Source: Cellulophaga sp. 20_2_10 (GTDB lineage: Bacteria > Bacteroidota > Bacteroidia > Flavobacteriales > Flavobacteriaceae). Taken from it: 64,000 nucleotides of DNA. Each line of letters starts with the position of its first letter. Positions within the stretch are counted from its first letter, which is position 1. The notes beneath the pieces were generated by a model, which was not told the DNA's origin, did no database searches, and worked only from the letters and a program-made list of their open reading frames with translations. A program made the translations under genes and the position numbers. Shown here in pieces: positions 56,170 through 64,000 of the stretch. The stretch lies in NCBI RefSeq assembly GCF_023476645.1, contig NZ_JAMCOJ010000003.1:248001-312000 (forward strand). The letters are read 5' to 3'.

Positions 56170-57474
56170 TTAGTCTCTTAGAAGTATGTGGGCAATAAAA
56201 ACCATTAATCCGCCTGACAGCGAAACGATAGCTGTAAGTAGGCTAAAAGATTTTAGTAGTTTTGGAACGGATACATTGTGTATTTCTTTAAATAACCAAA
56301 AGAAGCTACTATTTACGTGTATAATTCCTAGCGATCCGGCACAAATTGCAGCTGTTGTAAATGTAGGGTCTAGTGTGCCGTTGCTAATTAGTGGTGCAAC
56401 AATAGAGGCTGTGGTGATTAGAGAAACGGTAATTGAGCCCGTAACAGTTGTAAAGAGCATGCTGAGTAGAAACGGTACAATTATACCCATGGAAGAGATT
56501 GACTCTGCATTGGAGAATAAAGAGCTAACAATGCCAGTGTCTTTTATTACTTGTCCAAAGGCACCACCTGTTCCCGTAATTAAAATAACGATGGCTGTTT
56601 TAGAACCTGCACTATTAAAATACGAATTTAATTTGGTAGAGAAGTTCTGTTTGCCAAGTAATGGTAATGCAAAAAGAATTCCGATTAGTAAGGACCATAT
56701 TGGGTTTTTTATAAATGCTATAAAAGCATTTTCTTCTGTAACAATTGCTCCTATAGACATTAATACAAGCGGAACTAATAAAGCGGCAAAAGGCAGTATC
56801 TTTTTATAGCCAGATAATTTCCTGTGTTCTACCTTGTTTATTTTGCTGCTATCTATGTCGCTGGCAGTTTGTAGATTTTTTTTATTGAATTTTAACCAAG
56901 TTAATCCTCCAATTATAGCTGCAATGGCTACAGCAACATTTAGGGGTATAATTTCGCCTACATTTATGTTAAAGGCAGATGCTACGGCTAATGGTCCAGG
57001 TGTTGGTGGTATTAGGGCGTGTGCAACGGTTAAACTCATGGCTAAAGATAATCCAAGGACTAAAATAGAGTGTCCAGATTTTTTAGATAGTACGTGTAAA
57101 GTGGGCAGTAGTGTTAGGTAAGCAACATCCATAAAAACTGGAATCCCAATTAAAAAGCCTATTGCGGCCATACTTAATGGAAGGTATTTAGTTCCGAAAA
57201 GGTTAATTATACTATCTGCAATTACGTCAGATCCGCCAGTGTTAGATAATATTTCCCCGAGTAAAGCACCAAAAAGGATAATTAAACCAATCCATTTTAG
57301 TGTATTACCAAATCCATTTAGTAAGCTTTCTGTTACGGTCGTAACCGAGCCTCCAGAAGCTAAGCCTAGAATTAGACCAAATACAAGTAAAGCAGGTATT
57401 GGGTGTATTTTAAAAACAGTAACTGTTACAATTAATAGAACTATACAGATTACTAAAATAATTAAGGCATGCAT
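56170..57474 (-). CDS. GntP-family gluconate-type permease
   Basis: The 434-residue inner membrane protein has 11-12 helices. It shows the GntP family signatures: PIPALLVFGLILGLASGG at the N-terminus, GGSDVIADSIINLFG, PVFMDVAYLTLLPT and HALIPPTPGPLAVA, with LITGTGGAFGQVIKDTG in the second half. GntP carriers move aldonates and related acids with protons. In this locus it might import 3,6-anhydro-galactonate or another acid produced in the periplasm. First gene downstream of the AraC regulator, and likely the start of the catabolic operon. Confidence 0.85.
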   Translation of the reverse strand: MHALIILVICIVLLIVTVTVFKIHPIPALLVFGLILGLASGGSVTTVTESLLNGFGNTLKWIGLIILFGALLGEILSNTGGSDVIADSIINLFGTKYLPLSMAAIGFLIGIPVFMDVAYLTLLPTLHVLSKKSGHSILVLGLSLAMSLTVAHALIPPTPGPLAVASAFNINVGEIIPLNVAVAIAAIIGGLTWLKFNKKNLQTASDIDSSKINKVEHRKLSGYKKILPFAALLVPLVLMSIGAIVTEENAFIAFIKNPIWSLLIGILFALPLLGKQNFSTKLNSYFNSAGSKTAIVILITGTGGAFGQVIKDTGIVSSLFSNAESISSMGIIVPFLLSMLFTTVTGSITVSLITTASIVAPLISNGTLDPTFTTAAICAGSLGIIHVNSSFFWLFKEIHNVSVPKLLKSFSLLTAIVSLSGGLMVFIAHILLRD

Positions 57475-57599
57475 AAGTTGGGGCGATTGTTATTTGTTTT
57501 AAATAATCAAATGTAATTTTTTAAACTAGATTTTGGTATTTGTGTTTTTATCCTATGTTAGCATTATTATACCATCTTCTTATCAACTATTTTATTGAA

Positions 57600-58484
57600 T
57601 TAAATAGCTGTTATTTTTTGATTGTATTTTTCCATGTACTCAGAAGGAGTAACCTTCATTAACGTTTTAAATTGTCTGTTAAAGTTGGTTAGAGTGTTAA
57701 ATCCGGATTGATAACAAACTGTAGATATTTGCATTTCGCCCTCTATTAATAGTTTGCATGCGTGTCTTAGTCTAATTTCGTTTAGGTATTGTGTGAAGGA
57801 TTTATGTGTTCTTTTTTTAAAGTATCGGCAAAATGCATTTGGAGTCATAAAAGCTATAGATGCAACCTCTTCTAACTCTATCTTTTTCTCAAAATTTTCA
57901 GTTAGGAATAAAATTACCCTAGCCATACGATCTTTTTCATTTTTGTTATAAGTGTTGGTTATAACTTCTGAGCACAAAGGCTTGTGATTTTCACTTACAG
58001 ATAAAATGTCTAATATTTTTAATAAGCCAATTATTCTAGAAAGACCCTGATTGCCCACTAGTCCTAGGATGTGGTTATGAGCTAGGTAGGTTGCTGCTTT
58101 AGAAAATTGAAGTCCCATATTTGCTTTCTGAAAAAGAGCTTGTAAACGTTTGGCTTCTGCTAAATCTAAGAAGTTTTCGCCTAAAAAATTATGTTCAAAC
58201 TTAATAACAACTAAATCAACAGCTTCGTCTTCTAACTTGTCTGCATAGTATTCTTTGTGATTTTTAAATAAATGAGGTACGTTACTTCCAATTAAATAAA
58301 GCTCTCCAGGAGCAAAATTACCTATGGAGTTACCAACATAACGTGTCCCTGTGCTTTTTATAAAGTATATAAGTTCTAATTCTTTATGAAAATGCCAATT
58401 TTGTTCTATACAAGGCATTCTGTCTTGGCGCGCAAGAAAAGAATTTTCAGGTCTTTTTTCTGTTTGTTTGTATGTTAGTTTCAT
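57600..58484 (-). CDS. AraC-family transcriptional regulator
   Basis: The 294-residue protein has an N-terminal cupin-like effector domain (about 15-140, with HFHKELELIYFIKS and GELYLIGSNVPHLF) and a C-terminal double HTH of AraC type (about 185-290: ELEEVASIAFMTPNAFCRYFKK, then STVCYQSGFNTLTNFNRQFKTLMKVTPSEYM). No membrane helix, so it senses a cytoplasmic ligand. Its position upstream of the transport and sugar acid genes, in the same orientation, matches the AraC regulator at the end of the Zobellia carrageenan locus, required for growth on carrageenan. A pathway intermediate is the likely effector. Confidence 0.88.
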   Translation of the reverse strand: MKLTYKQTEKRPENSFLARQDRMPCIEQNWHFHKELELIYFIKSTGTRYVGNSIGNFAPGELYLIGSNVPHLFKNHKEYYADKLEDEAVDLVVIKFEHNFLGENFLDLAEAKRLQALFQKANMGLQFSKAATYLAHNHILGLVGNQGLSRIIGLLKILDILSVSENHKPLCSEVITNTYNKNEKDRMARVILFLTENFEKKIELEEVASIAFMTPNAFCRYFKKRTHKSFTQYLNEIRLRHACKLLIEGEMQISTVCYQSGFNTLTNFNRQFKTLMKVTPSEYMEKYNQKITAI

Positions 58485-58743
58485 AGCTCCTTAGTTTTTT
58501 ATATAAAAAAGTATAGGCTTTTTCCTTTTAGTCGGGTTATAAATATAGAAAAATTAACCTTAAATGTATTCAATTTGACTTTTTTAGATAAAATAGTGCT
58601 ACTGTGTGCGTCAAAATTAACACACAACCCTTTTAAGGAGTATTTTTTAGTTTTAATAAAAAGCCTTAGTTCTTACGGTAATTTTGCGTCTATGCTGTTC
58701 ACTTGGTTAAAAAATTGTAAATTTCGCCTAGAATTCAATTTTT

Positions 58744-59220
58744 ATGCAAAGAGCAGCTTTATTTCTTATGATATTTCTTTGTGTTTCTTGTGATTTTTTC
58801 GATTCTAGAGCAGTTAGGACTCAGAAGTTAATAGAGCAAGAAATGGAAGGTATAGATTGGAATACCGTAGATCAATTTCCGTTGTTTGAAGGGTGCGATG
58901 AGTTAGCGTCAAAAGAAGAACAAAAAAAGTGTTTTGAGGAAATGCTACTATTGCATTATTCAGAGATACTGGGAGATTTTGAATTTGTATTAGATAGAAG
59001 TATAAAAGATACCATACGTATAGATTTCTTGATAAATGATAAAGGTGTAATATCTATCCTAGATATAGAGCAAGATTCTATAATTACAAATCAGATACCT
59101 GGATTTAATGGTATTATTTCTCGTGGCATTAGAAGTTTGCCAAAAGTGAGACCTGCATTAAAAAGAGGAATACCTGTAAGGGCAAAATTTAGAATTCCGT
59201 TAATCATAAATACCAAATAA
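58744..59220 (+). CDS. Lipoprotein with TonB C-terminal-like domain
   Basis: The 158-residue protein has a lipoprotein signal (LFLMIFLCVSCDFF, Cys16) and a mature part that begins with a polar helix and has a FPLFEGCDELASKEEQKKCFEEMLLLHY segment. The rest reads as a beta-alpha-beta-like repeat (IRIDFLINDKGVISILDIE ... RGIRSLPKVRPALKRGIPVRAKFRIPLII). The GCxxLxxxxEQxxCF block with this tail is the pattern of small Bacteroidota lipoproteins resembling the TonB C-terminus. Function unknown. First gene of the plus-strand core block; ruvC follows 7 bp later. Confidence 0.6.
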   Translation: MQRAALFLMIFLCVSCDFFDSRAVRTQKLIEQEMEGIDWNTVDQFPLFEGCDELASKEEQKKCFEEMLLLHYSEILGDFEFVLDRSIKDTIRIDFLINDKGVISILDIEQDSIITNQIPGFNGIISRGIRSLPKVRPALKRGIPVRAKFRIPLIINTK

Positions 59221-59227
59221 CGTTTTA

Positions 59228-59782
59228 GTGTCTAAAGAGAGAATAATTTTAGGGGTAGATCCTGGAACTACAATTATGGGTTTTGGACTTATAAAAATTG
59301 TAGGTAAAAAAATGGAATTTTTGCAAATGAACGAGTTGTTGTTGCAAAAATACAAAGACCCGTACACTAAGTTGAAATTAATTTTTGAGCGTACTATAGA
59401 GCTTATAGATACATATCATCCTGATGAAATGGCGTTAGAAGCTCCTTTTTTTGGTAAAAACGTACAGTCTATGTTAAAGTTAGGTCGTGCGCAAGGTGTG
59501 GCTATGGCTGCGGGTTTGTCAAGAGAAATACCAGTAACAGAGTACATGCCAAAGAAAATTAAAATGGCAATAACGGGTAGTGGTAATGCAAGTAAAGAGC
59601 AAGTTGCGGGTATGTTGCAAAATCTGTTAGGTTTAAAAGAGTTGCCTAAAAATTTAGATGCAACAGATGGGTTGGCAGCTGCAGTTTGTCATTATTATAA
59701 CAGCAATAAAATAGAAACGGGTAAGAGTTATTCTGGCTGGGATTCTTTTATAAAGCAAAACCAAGATAGAGTAAAAAAATAA
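59228..59782 (+). CDS. ruvC: Holliday junction resolvase RuvC (GTG start)
   Basis: The 184-residue protein has the RuvC RNase-H-like fold: Asp11 in ILGVDPGTTIMGFG, Glu in EMALEAPFFGKN, QSMLKLGRAQGVAMAA, and DATDGLAAAVCHYY with the last Asp. It cuts Holliday junctions symmetrically with RuvAB. The start codon is GTG at 59228, seven bases after the previous stop. No ATG gives a better N-terminus. ruvC is followed by hemW. Confidence 0.95.
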   Translation: MSKERIILGVDPGTTIMGFGLIKIVGKKMEFLQMNELLLQKYKDPYTKLKLIFERTIELIDTYHPDEMALEAPFFGKNVQSMLKLGRAQGVAMAAGLSREIPVTEYMPKKIKMAITGSGNASKEQVAGMLQNLLGLKELPKNLDATDGLAAAVCHYYNSNKIETGKSYSGWDSFIKQNQDRVKK

Positions 59783-59788
59783 AATTTA

Positions 59789-60919
59789 ATGGCAGGCATT
59801 TATATTCATATTCCGTTTTGTAAGCAGGCGTGTCATTATTGCGATTTTCATTTTTCTACCACAATGGGGAAAAAAGAAGAAATGCTAGAGGCTATTTCTA
59901 AGGAGCTTGTTTTGCGTAAAAATGAGTTTGCTAATACCAAAGTAGAAACTATATATTTTGGTGGTGGTACACCATCTGTTTTAGAGACTGAAGAAATTAA
60001 TAAACTTATAGAAACGGTGTATGCAAATTATGCTGTAACTGTAGATCCAGAGATTACTTTAGAGGCAAATCCGGACGATTTATCAACCCGAAAAATAAAA
60101 CAATTAGCAGCTTCTAAGGTGAATAGGCTAAGTATAGGCGTGCAGTCTTTTTTTGAAGATGATTTAAAATTGATGAATAGAGCGCATAGTGCGACAGAAG
60201 CAGAGAGTAGTATAGCAGAAGCTACTACTTATTTTTCTAATATATCTATAGATCTAATTTACGGTATTCCAGGAATGTCTAATAAAAAGTGGTTGCAAAA
60301 CATACAGAAGGCATTGTCTTTTGGATTGCCGCATATTTCTAGTTATGCGCTTACTGTAGAGCCAAAAACGGCATTAGATAAGTTTATTAAAAAAGGAGAA
60401 ATAGCACCGGTAAAAGATAGTGTTTCTCAAGAGCATTATAAGATATTGGTAGAAGAGTTGGCTAAAGAAGGATTTGTAAATTATGAGTTTTCTAATTTTG
60501 GGAAGCCAGAATTTTTCTCTAAAAATAACACCGCCTATTGGTTGGGTAAAAAATATATTGGAGTGGGGCCGTCTGCACATTCTTTTGATGGAGAAAAGAG
60601 GAGCTGGAATATAAATAACAATCCTAAATATATAAAGGCTTTAGCCAAAGGGGAGTTTCCAAGAGAAATTGAAGAGTTGTCTGTTGTAGATCGATATAAT
60701 GAATACGTAATGACAGGTTTGCGAACTATTTGGGGTGTTTCTGTTGCAAAGGTTGAAGTAGATTTTGGTGAAGATTATGTTGCTTATTTAAAAAAAGAAG
60801 CAGAAGGTAAAATTAAAAAGGGTTTGTTGGAGTTTCGTGATAATACACTTTTTGTAACTGCAAAAGGAAAGTTTTTGAGTGACGGAATTGCGGCAGATTT
60901 ATTTATTGTTAATGTGTAA
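59789..60919 (+). CDS. hemW: Radical SAM protein HemW
   Basis: The 376-residue protein has the HemN/HemW-type radical SAM fold, with Cys11, Cys15 and Cys18 in IPFCKQACHYCDFHF. The fourth Cys of HemN is replaced by Phe20, which marks HemW, a heme chaperone rather than coproporphyrinogen oxidase. GGGTPS, ANPDDL and SIGVQSF segments are all present. It starts six bases after the ruvC stop. Confidence 0.92.
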   Translation: MAGIYIHIPFCKQACHYCDFHFSTTMGKKEEMLEAISKELVLRKNEFANTKVETIYFGGGTPSVLETEEINKLIETVYANYAVTVDPEITLEANPDDLSTRKIKQLAASKVNRLSIGVQSFFEDDLKLMNRAHSATEAESSIAEATTYFSNISIDLIYGIPGMSNKKWLQNIQKALSFGLPHISSYALTVEPKTALDKFIKKGEIAPVKDSVSQEHYKILVEELAKEGFVNYEFSNFGKPEFFSKNNTAYWLGKKYIGVGPSAHSFDGEKRSWNINNNPKYIKALAKGEFPREIEELSVVDRYNEYVMTGLRTIWGVSVAKVEVDFGEDYVAYLKKEAEGKIKKGLLEFRDNTLFVTAKGKFLSDGIAADLFIVNV

Positions 60920-60941
60920 GGTTTAATATAGAAAGAGATAG

Positions 60942-61691
60942 ATGAAGGCAGTTATAAAAGTAAGAACAAAGAATTATACTATTAATTTAAGTGAAGGTTT
61001 AGATATTTCTATGCCTTTACAGGGCAGTGAGTCTAATGTAAATGCGTGGTATGTAGATGCACCTGTTATAGAACCGCATACAGAAGAGGGTTTTGTAGGA
61101 GCTGTTAAGCAGGGGGCATCGGTTAATTTTAATAATATTAGTTTTAATCCGCATGCGCATGGTACACATACAGAATGTGCTGGTCATATTACAGAAGAGT
61201 TTATGTCTATAAACCAAAAGCTAAAACAGTTTTTCTTTTTAGCAGAGGTAATAACTATTGCGCCAGAAAAAATAGGAGACGATTTTGTAATTTCTAAAAA
61301 GCAATTGCAATATGCGTTAGGTAATAAAAAGAGAGAGGCTTTAGTTATACGTACAATCCCTAACTTGTCTGATAAAATTAGTATGCAATATTCTAATACA
61401 AATCCACCTTATTTATTAGAAGAAGGTGCTACTTTTTTAAAGGAAAAAGGAGTAGATCATTTGTTAATAGATTTGCCTTCTGTAGATAAAGAAAAGGATG
61501 ATGGATTGCTAGTTTCTCATAGGGCTTTTTGGAATTTTGGAGGTAAAATAAGAGAGAACGCAACGATAACGGAATTTATATATGTTGCAAATACCATAGT
61601 AGATGGTTCTTATTTTTTAAATTTGCAGGTAGCTCCTTTTGAGAATGATGCAAGTCCTAGTAGGCCAGTTTTGTATAAAATTGAAGAATAA
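60942..61691 (+). CDS. Cyclase family (kynurenine formamidase-like) hydrolase
   Basis: The 249-residue protein has the metal-binding motif of the cyclase/KynB family (HAHGTHTECAGHI, about residues 67-79; canonical HxGTHxDxP-like). The middle includes ALVIRTIPN and the C-terminal part LLIDLPSVDKEKD with FWNFGGKIRENATITEFIYVAN. Members hydrolyse N-formylkynurenine or related amides and esters with Zn or Mn. The substrate here is not known. It sits in the core block between hemW and DUF4230. Confidence 0.78.
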   Translation: MKAVIKVRTKNYTINLSEGLDISMPLQGSESNVNAWYVDAPVIEPHTEEGFVGAVKQGASVNFNNISFNPHAHGTHTECAGHITEEFMSINQKLKQFFFLAEVITIAPEKIGDDFVISKKQLQYALGNKKREALVIRTIPNLSDKISMQYSNTNPPYLLEEGATFLKEKGVDHLLIDLPSVDKEKDDGLLVSHRAFWNFGGKIRENATITEFIYVANTIVDGSYFLNLQVAPFENDASPSRPVLYKIEE

Positions 61692-61729
61692 AACAGTAAA
61701 ACAATGCTGTTTTTAATACGAGATTATAA

Positions 61730-62368
61730 ATGAATGGTATTATAGAAGTTTTTTTAGGTTTAATATTAGGTGCAATATTAATGTATTGGGTCTATTCTTT
61801 TTTTAGAACCAAAAAGACAAAAGAGGTGACGCACAAACAGTCTACCGTGTTGTTAGAAAAAATAAAGAGAGTATGTAAGCTAATTTCTGTAGAAGGAGAT
61901 TTTGCTGAGGTTTATCAGTACCATAATACTAAGGAGCATTTTATGAGCTTGGTAAGTAGTAAAAAGAAAGCATTGGTTATTATAAATGCCAAAGTACAGA
62001 TTGGGTACGATCTTAAAAAGATACTTTTAAACGCAGATGATGTAAATAAGAAAATTGTACTTACTAATTTTCCTGAGCCAGAAGTACTGTCCATTTCTCC
62101 AGAGTTGCAATTCTACGATATTAAAAACGGGTTATTTAATTCTTTTTCTCCAGAAGATTTAACCAACGTAAATAAAGAAGCAAAAGAGCATATTTTAGAT
62201 AAGATACCTGTAAGTGGTCTAATGGAGACAGCTCGTAAAGAAGCTATGGAAACTATACTTTTAGTAGAAACTATAGTGGAAACTATTGGTTGGAAGCTAG
62301 ATTATTCTGCTTTAAGGATTGAAGACAAAAAAGAAGTAAAGCAAATAGAGCAAGAAATTAATAGGTAA
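61730..62368 (+). CDS. DUF4230 membrane-anchored protein
   Basis: The 212-residue protein has one N-terminal helix (about 4-25, EVFLGLILGAILMYWVYSFF), then a soluble domain with VCKLISVEGDFAEVYQYHNTKE and KKALVIINAKVQIGYDLKKI, the start of the DUF4230 family fold. It ends with a coiled helix. Family function unknown. Part of a plus-strand core cluster, 10 bp before the Dabb gene. Confidence 0.78.
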   Translation: MNGIIEVFLGLILGAILMYWVYSFFRTKKTKEVTHKQSTVLLEKIKRVCKLISVEGDFAEVYQYHNTKEHFMSLVSSKKKALVIINAKVQIGYDLKKILLNADDVNKKIVLTNFPEPEVLSISPELQFYDIKNGLFNSFSPEDLTNVNKEAKEHILDKIPVSGLMETARKEAMETILLVETIVETIGWKLDYSALRIEDKKEVKQIEQEINR

Positions 62369-62377
62369 TATATTTTT

Positions 62378-62713
62378 ATGAAGGTTGATACTAATAATTT
62401 TGAACCAGTATTTGTACACACTGTATTCTTTTGGCTAAAAAACCCTGATAGAGCAGAAGATCGGGAGGCGTTTGTGGCATCTCTTCGTAAATTTTTAAAC
62501 GCTTCGAAATATGCACATACTAATTTTATTGGTACACCGCCAAAAGCAACAAGAGACGTTGTAGATGGTAGTTTTACTTTTAGCTTGTTGGTGTCTTTTA
62601 CGTCTGTAGAAAATCAAAATAAGTACCAGGCTGAAGATGTTCATTTAACATTTGTAGATGAGGCATCTCATTTGTGGAATAAGGTTGTGGTATACGATTC
62701 TAATGAGGTGTAA
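62378..62713 (+). CDS. Dabb (stress-responsive alpha/beta barrel) protein
   Basis: The 111-residue protein fits the Dabb domain: FVHTVFFWLKNPDRAEDREAFVASLRKFL at the start, and a C-terminal QAEDVHLTFVDEASHLWNKVVVYDS with the typical H-x-F-V. Dabb domains form dimeric barrels and are linked to stress or to polyketide-like aldol chemistry. No specific role known here. Follows DUF4230 in the same operon. Confidence 0.8.
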   Translation: MKVDTNNFEPVFVHTVFFWLKNPDRAEDREAFVASLRKFLNASKYAHTNFIGTPPKATRDVVDGSFTFSLLVSFTSVENQNKYQAEDVHLTFVDEASHLWNKVVVYDSNEV

Positions 62714-62725
62714 ACGTAGTGAACA

Positions 62726-63085
62726 ATGAATATAGAAGACTTTAGGGAGTATTGTATTTCTAAAAAAGGAATAACGGAAGAATTTCCTTTTGATGAGCAT
62801 ACTTTGGTTTTTAAGGTGATGGGAAAAATGTTTGCTTTGGTAGCTTTAAGACGTCTGCCATCGCAAGTAAACTTAAAATGTGATCCGGAGTATGCAGAAG
62901 AACTAAGAGAGACACATGATGGTGATGTTATTCCTGGGTATCATATGAGTAAAAAGCATTGGAATACAGTTTTAATAGAACGTATTTCCCCTCAATTAAC
63001 AAAGAAATTTATAGACCACTCTTATGATTTAGTGGTGTGTGGTCTTACTAAAAAACTAAAAACAGAATTAGAGAATTTGGAGTAA
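62726..63085 (+). CDS. MmcQ/YjbR family DNA-binding protein
   Basis: The 119-residue protein shows the MmcQ/YjbR (double-wing) pattern: N-terminal REYCISKKGITEEFPFDEHTLVFKVMGKMFALV, then NLKCDPEYAEELRETHDGDVIPGYHMSKKHWNTVLI and the C-terminal FIDHSYDLVVCGL. The family has a CyaY-like fold; DNA-binding is suggested but little studied. Last complete gene before the MutS-like one. Confidence 0.85.
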   Translation: MNIEDFREYCISKKGITEEFPFDEHTLVFKVMGKMFALVALRRLPSQVNLKCDPEYAEELRETHDGDVIPGYHMSKKHWNTVLIERISPQLTKKFIDHSYDLVVCGLTKKLKTELENLE

Positions 63086-63135
63086 TAACTAATATCTTTA
63101 CATTTTTCTGTTTACACAATTTTACGCAACAATAC

Positions 63136-64000
63136 ATGGAAGAGCTTACTGCATTTTATACAAATAACATTGCCGCATATAAAGAAGAATCTAAAAAGGT
63201 TAAGTCTAAGTTGTTAAGGTCTAGTTTGCTTAGGCTGGCTGTTTTTTTAGTGGCCGCTTTTGGAATTTATTTTTTTATGGGTAATGCTAAAATTGTAATG
63301 GCAGTTATATTAGGTGCTATTATATTGTTTGTGTATTTGGTTTCTAAGCACTCGGATTTACAATATGTATATCATAAGTTTCTAGCGTTAATTAAAATTA
63401 ATGAAATAGAGATAGATGTTCTAAATCGTAAATTTCATAACCTTCCAGATGGGGAGGAATTTAGTAACCCCATACATTTTTATAGTCAGGATATAGACTT
63501 ATTTGGTAAGGGGTCTTTTTATCAGTTTAGTAATCGAACTGCATTAGAGCAGGGCAGTGAAACCTTAGCAAAGCAGTTTACAGATAATAATATAGACAAC
63601 ATAGAGCAAAAACAAGATGCGATCAAGGAATTAGCCTCTAAACCTAAGTGGAGACAACAATTTGCTGCCATTGCAACACTTGTAAAAGCTGAGGTTTCAT
63701 ATAAGACTATTGTTTCTTGGGTGGAGAAACACACCTCTTTTATTCCTCAGGTAATGCAATACATACCAACTGTATTTGCAATAGTTTCTGTAGCTACTTT
63801 TGTATTGTACTTTTTGGGTTTAATTTCTGGATTTGTTATCGCAATTTGGTTTTTTGTTGGGATACTAGTTACTGGATTTTTCTTTAAAAAGGTAAGTAAA
63901 CTTGCAGCTGATATGGGAAAAATACAAAGTACTTTTCAGCAGTATCAAAAGCTAATTGTAGAGATTGAAAACATAGAATTTACGTCTAATTTGCTCAAAG
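63136..64000 (+). CDS. Membrane-anchored MutS-like protein (partial, N-terminal part)
   Basis: The frame from the ATG at 63136 is open to the window end (288 codons). It has two hydrophobic helix pairs (about 31-45 with 50-68, and 211-229 with 233-253) separated by LIKINEIEIDVLNRKFHNLPDG and FYQFSNRTALEQGSETLAKQF. The latter resembles the region before the ATPase core of MutS-family proteins, in which TM-containing MutS-like proteins of Bacteroidota are known. The catalytic part is beyond the window, so the assignment is not proven. Confidence 0.55.
   Translation, partial: MEELTAFYTNNIAAYKEESKKVKSKLLRSSLLRLAVFLVAAFGIYFFMGNAKIVMAVILGAIILFVYLVSKHSDLQYVYHKFLALIKINEIEIDVLNRKFHNLPDGEEFSNPIHFYSQDIDLFGKGSFYQFSNRTALEQGSETLAKQFTDNNIDNIEQKQDAIKELASKPKWRQQFAAIATLVKAEVSYKTIVSWVEKHTSFIPQVMQYIPTVFAIVSVATFVLYFLGLISGFVIAIWFFVGILVTGFFFKKVSKLAADMGKIQSTFQQYQKLIVEIENIEFTSNLLK

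Noticed and set aside
56186-56809. Plus-strand open frame of 207 codons
   Set aside because: Antisense to the GntP permease. Long open frames opposite membrane-protein genes are common in AT-rich DNA.

Overview
The window is chromosomal DNA of a low-GC marine Bacteroidota, almost certainly a Flavobacteriaceae member living on red algae. Evidence: a SusC/SusD pair, Bacteroidota-type promoter boxes (TAnnTTTG) instead of strong Shine-Dalgarno sites, a TPR/LuxR-type regulator, four formylglycine sulfatases, and housekeeping neighbours typical of flavobacteria (rpsP-rimM, ruvC-hemW). Homology statements are read from sequence by eye; no database search was run.

1-4.2 kb is core genome on the minus strand: a partial PRPP synthetase paralogue, an NrtR-type Nudix regulator, an SMR exporter, rimM and rpsP with a structured leader, then a plus-strand DUF2383 protein. 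4.2-11 kb holds LemA/DUF3137 and small membrane or hypothetical proteins, one broken by an in-frame amber codon. 11.2-14.7 kb is an unusual three-gene lipid-type operon: a fatty-acid hydroxylase, a ketosynthase III fused to a heme-oxygenase-like diiron domain, and an unknown protein. Four copies of one intergenic repeat (7.2, 9.5, 11.0 and 14.85 kb) each sit upstream of a minus-strand gene in this accessory stretch. 15-20 kb carries single unrelated genes with cassette-like spacers. 20.2-23.2 kb has a GAF histidine kinase, a TPR lipoprotein, a decayed internally deleted copy of that lipoprotein gene, and a SnoaL/NTF2-like remnant.

23.2-58.5 kb is a large polysaccharide utilization locus that reads as a carrageenan exo-degradation and 3,6-anhydro-D-galactose catabolism locus. 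Its parts are four S1 sulfatases, SusC/SusD, GH127, GH129 and GH2 enzymes, an aldehyde dehydrogenase, an enolase-superfamily cycloisomerase, a 2-keto-3-deoxygalactonate kinase, a KDPGal aldolase, RhaT-like and GntP-like transporters, and AraC and TPR-LuxR regulators. Unusual passengers are a Tat-targeted molybdenum hydroxylase pair on the opposite strand, a Tat-targeted FAD oxidoreductase next to a protein with an SGAT flavinylation-like motif, and a VOC protein. No endo-carrageenase is present, so the first depolymerisation must be encoded elsewhere.

Proposed flow: sulfated oligosaccharides enter through SusCD, periplasmic sulfatases and GH127/GH129/GH2 release galactose and anhydro-galactose, and the sugar acid pathway yields pyruvate and glyceraldehyde-3-phosphate. 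58.7-64 kb returns to core genes on the plus strand: a lipoprotein, ruvC, hemW, a cyclase-family hydrolase, DUF4230, Dabb, MmcQ/YjbR, and the start of a membrane-anchored MutS-like protein cut by the window end.
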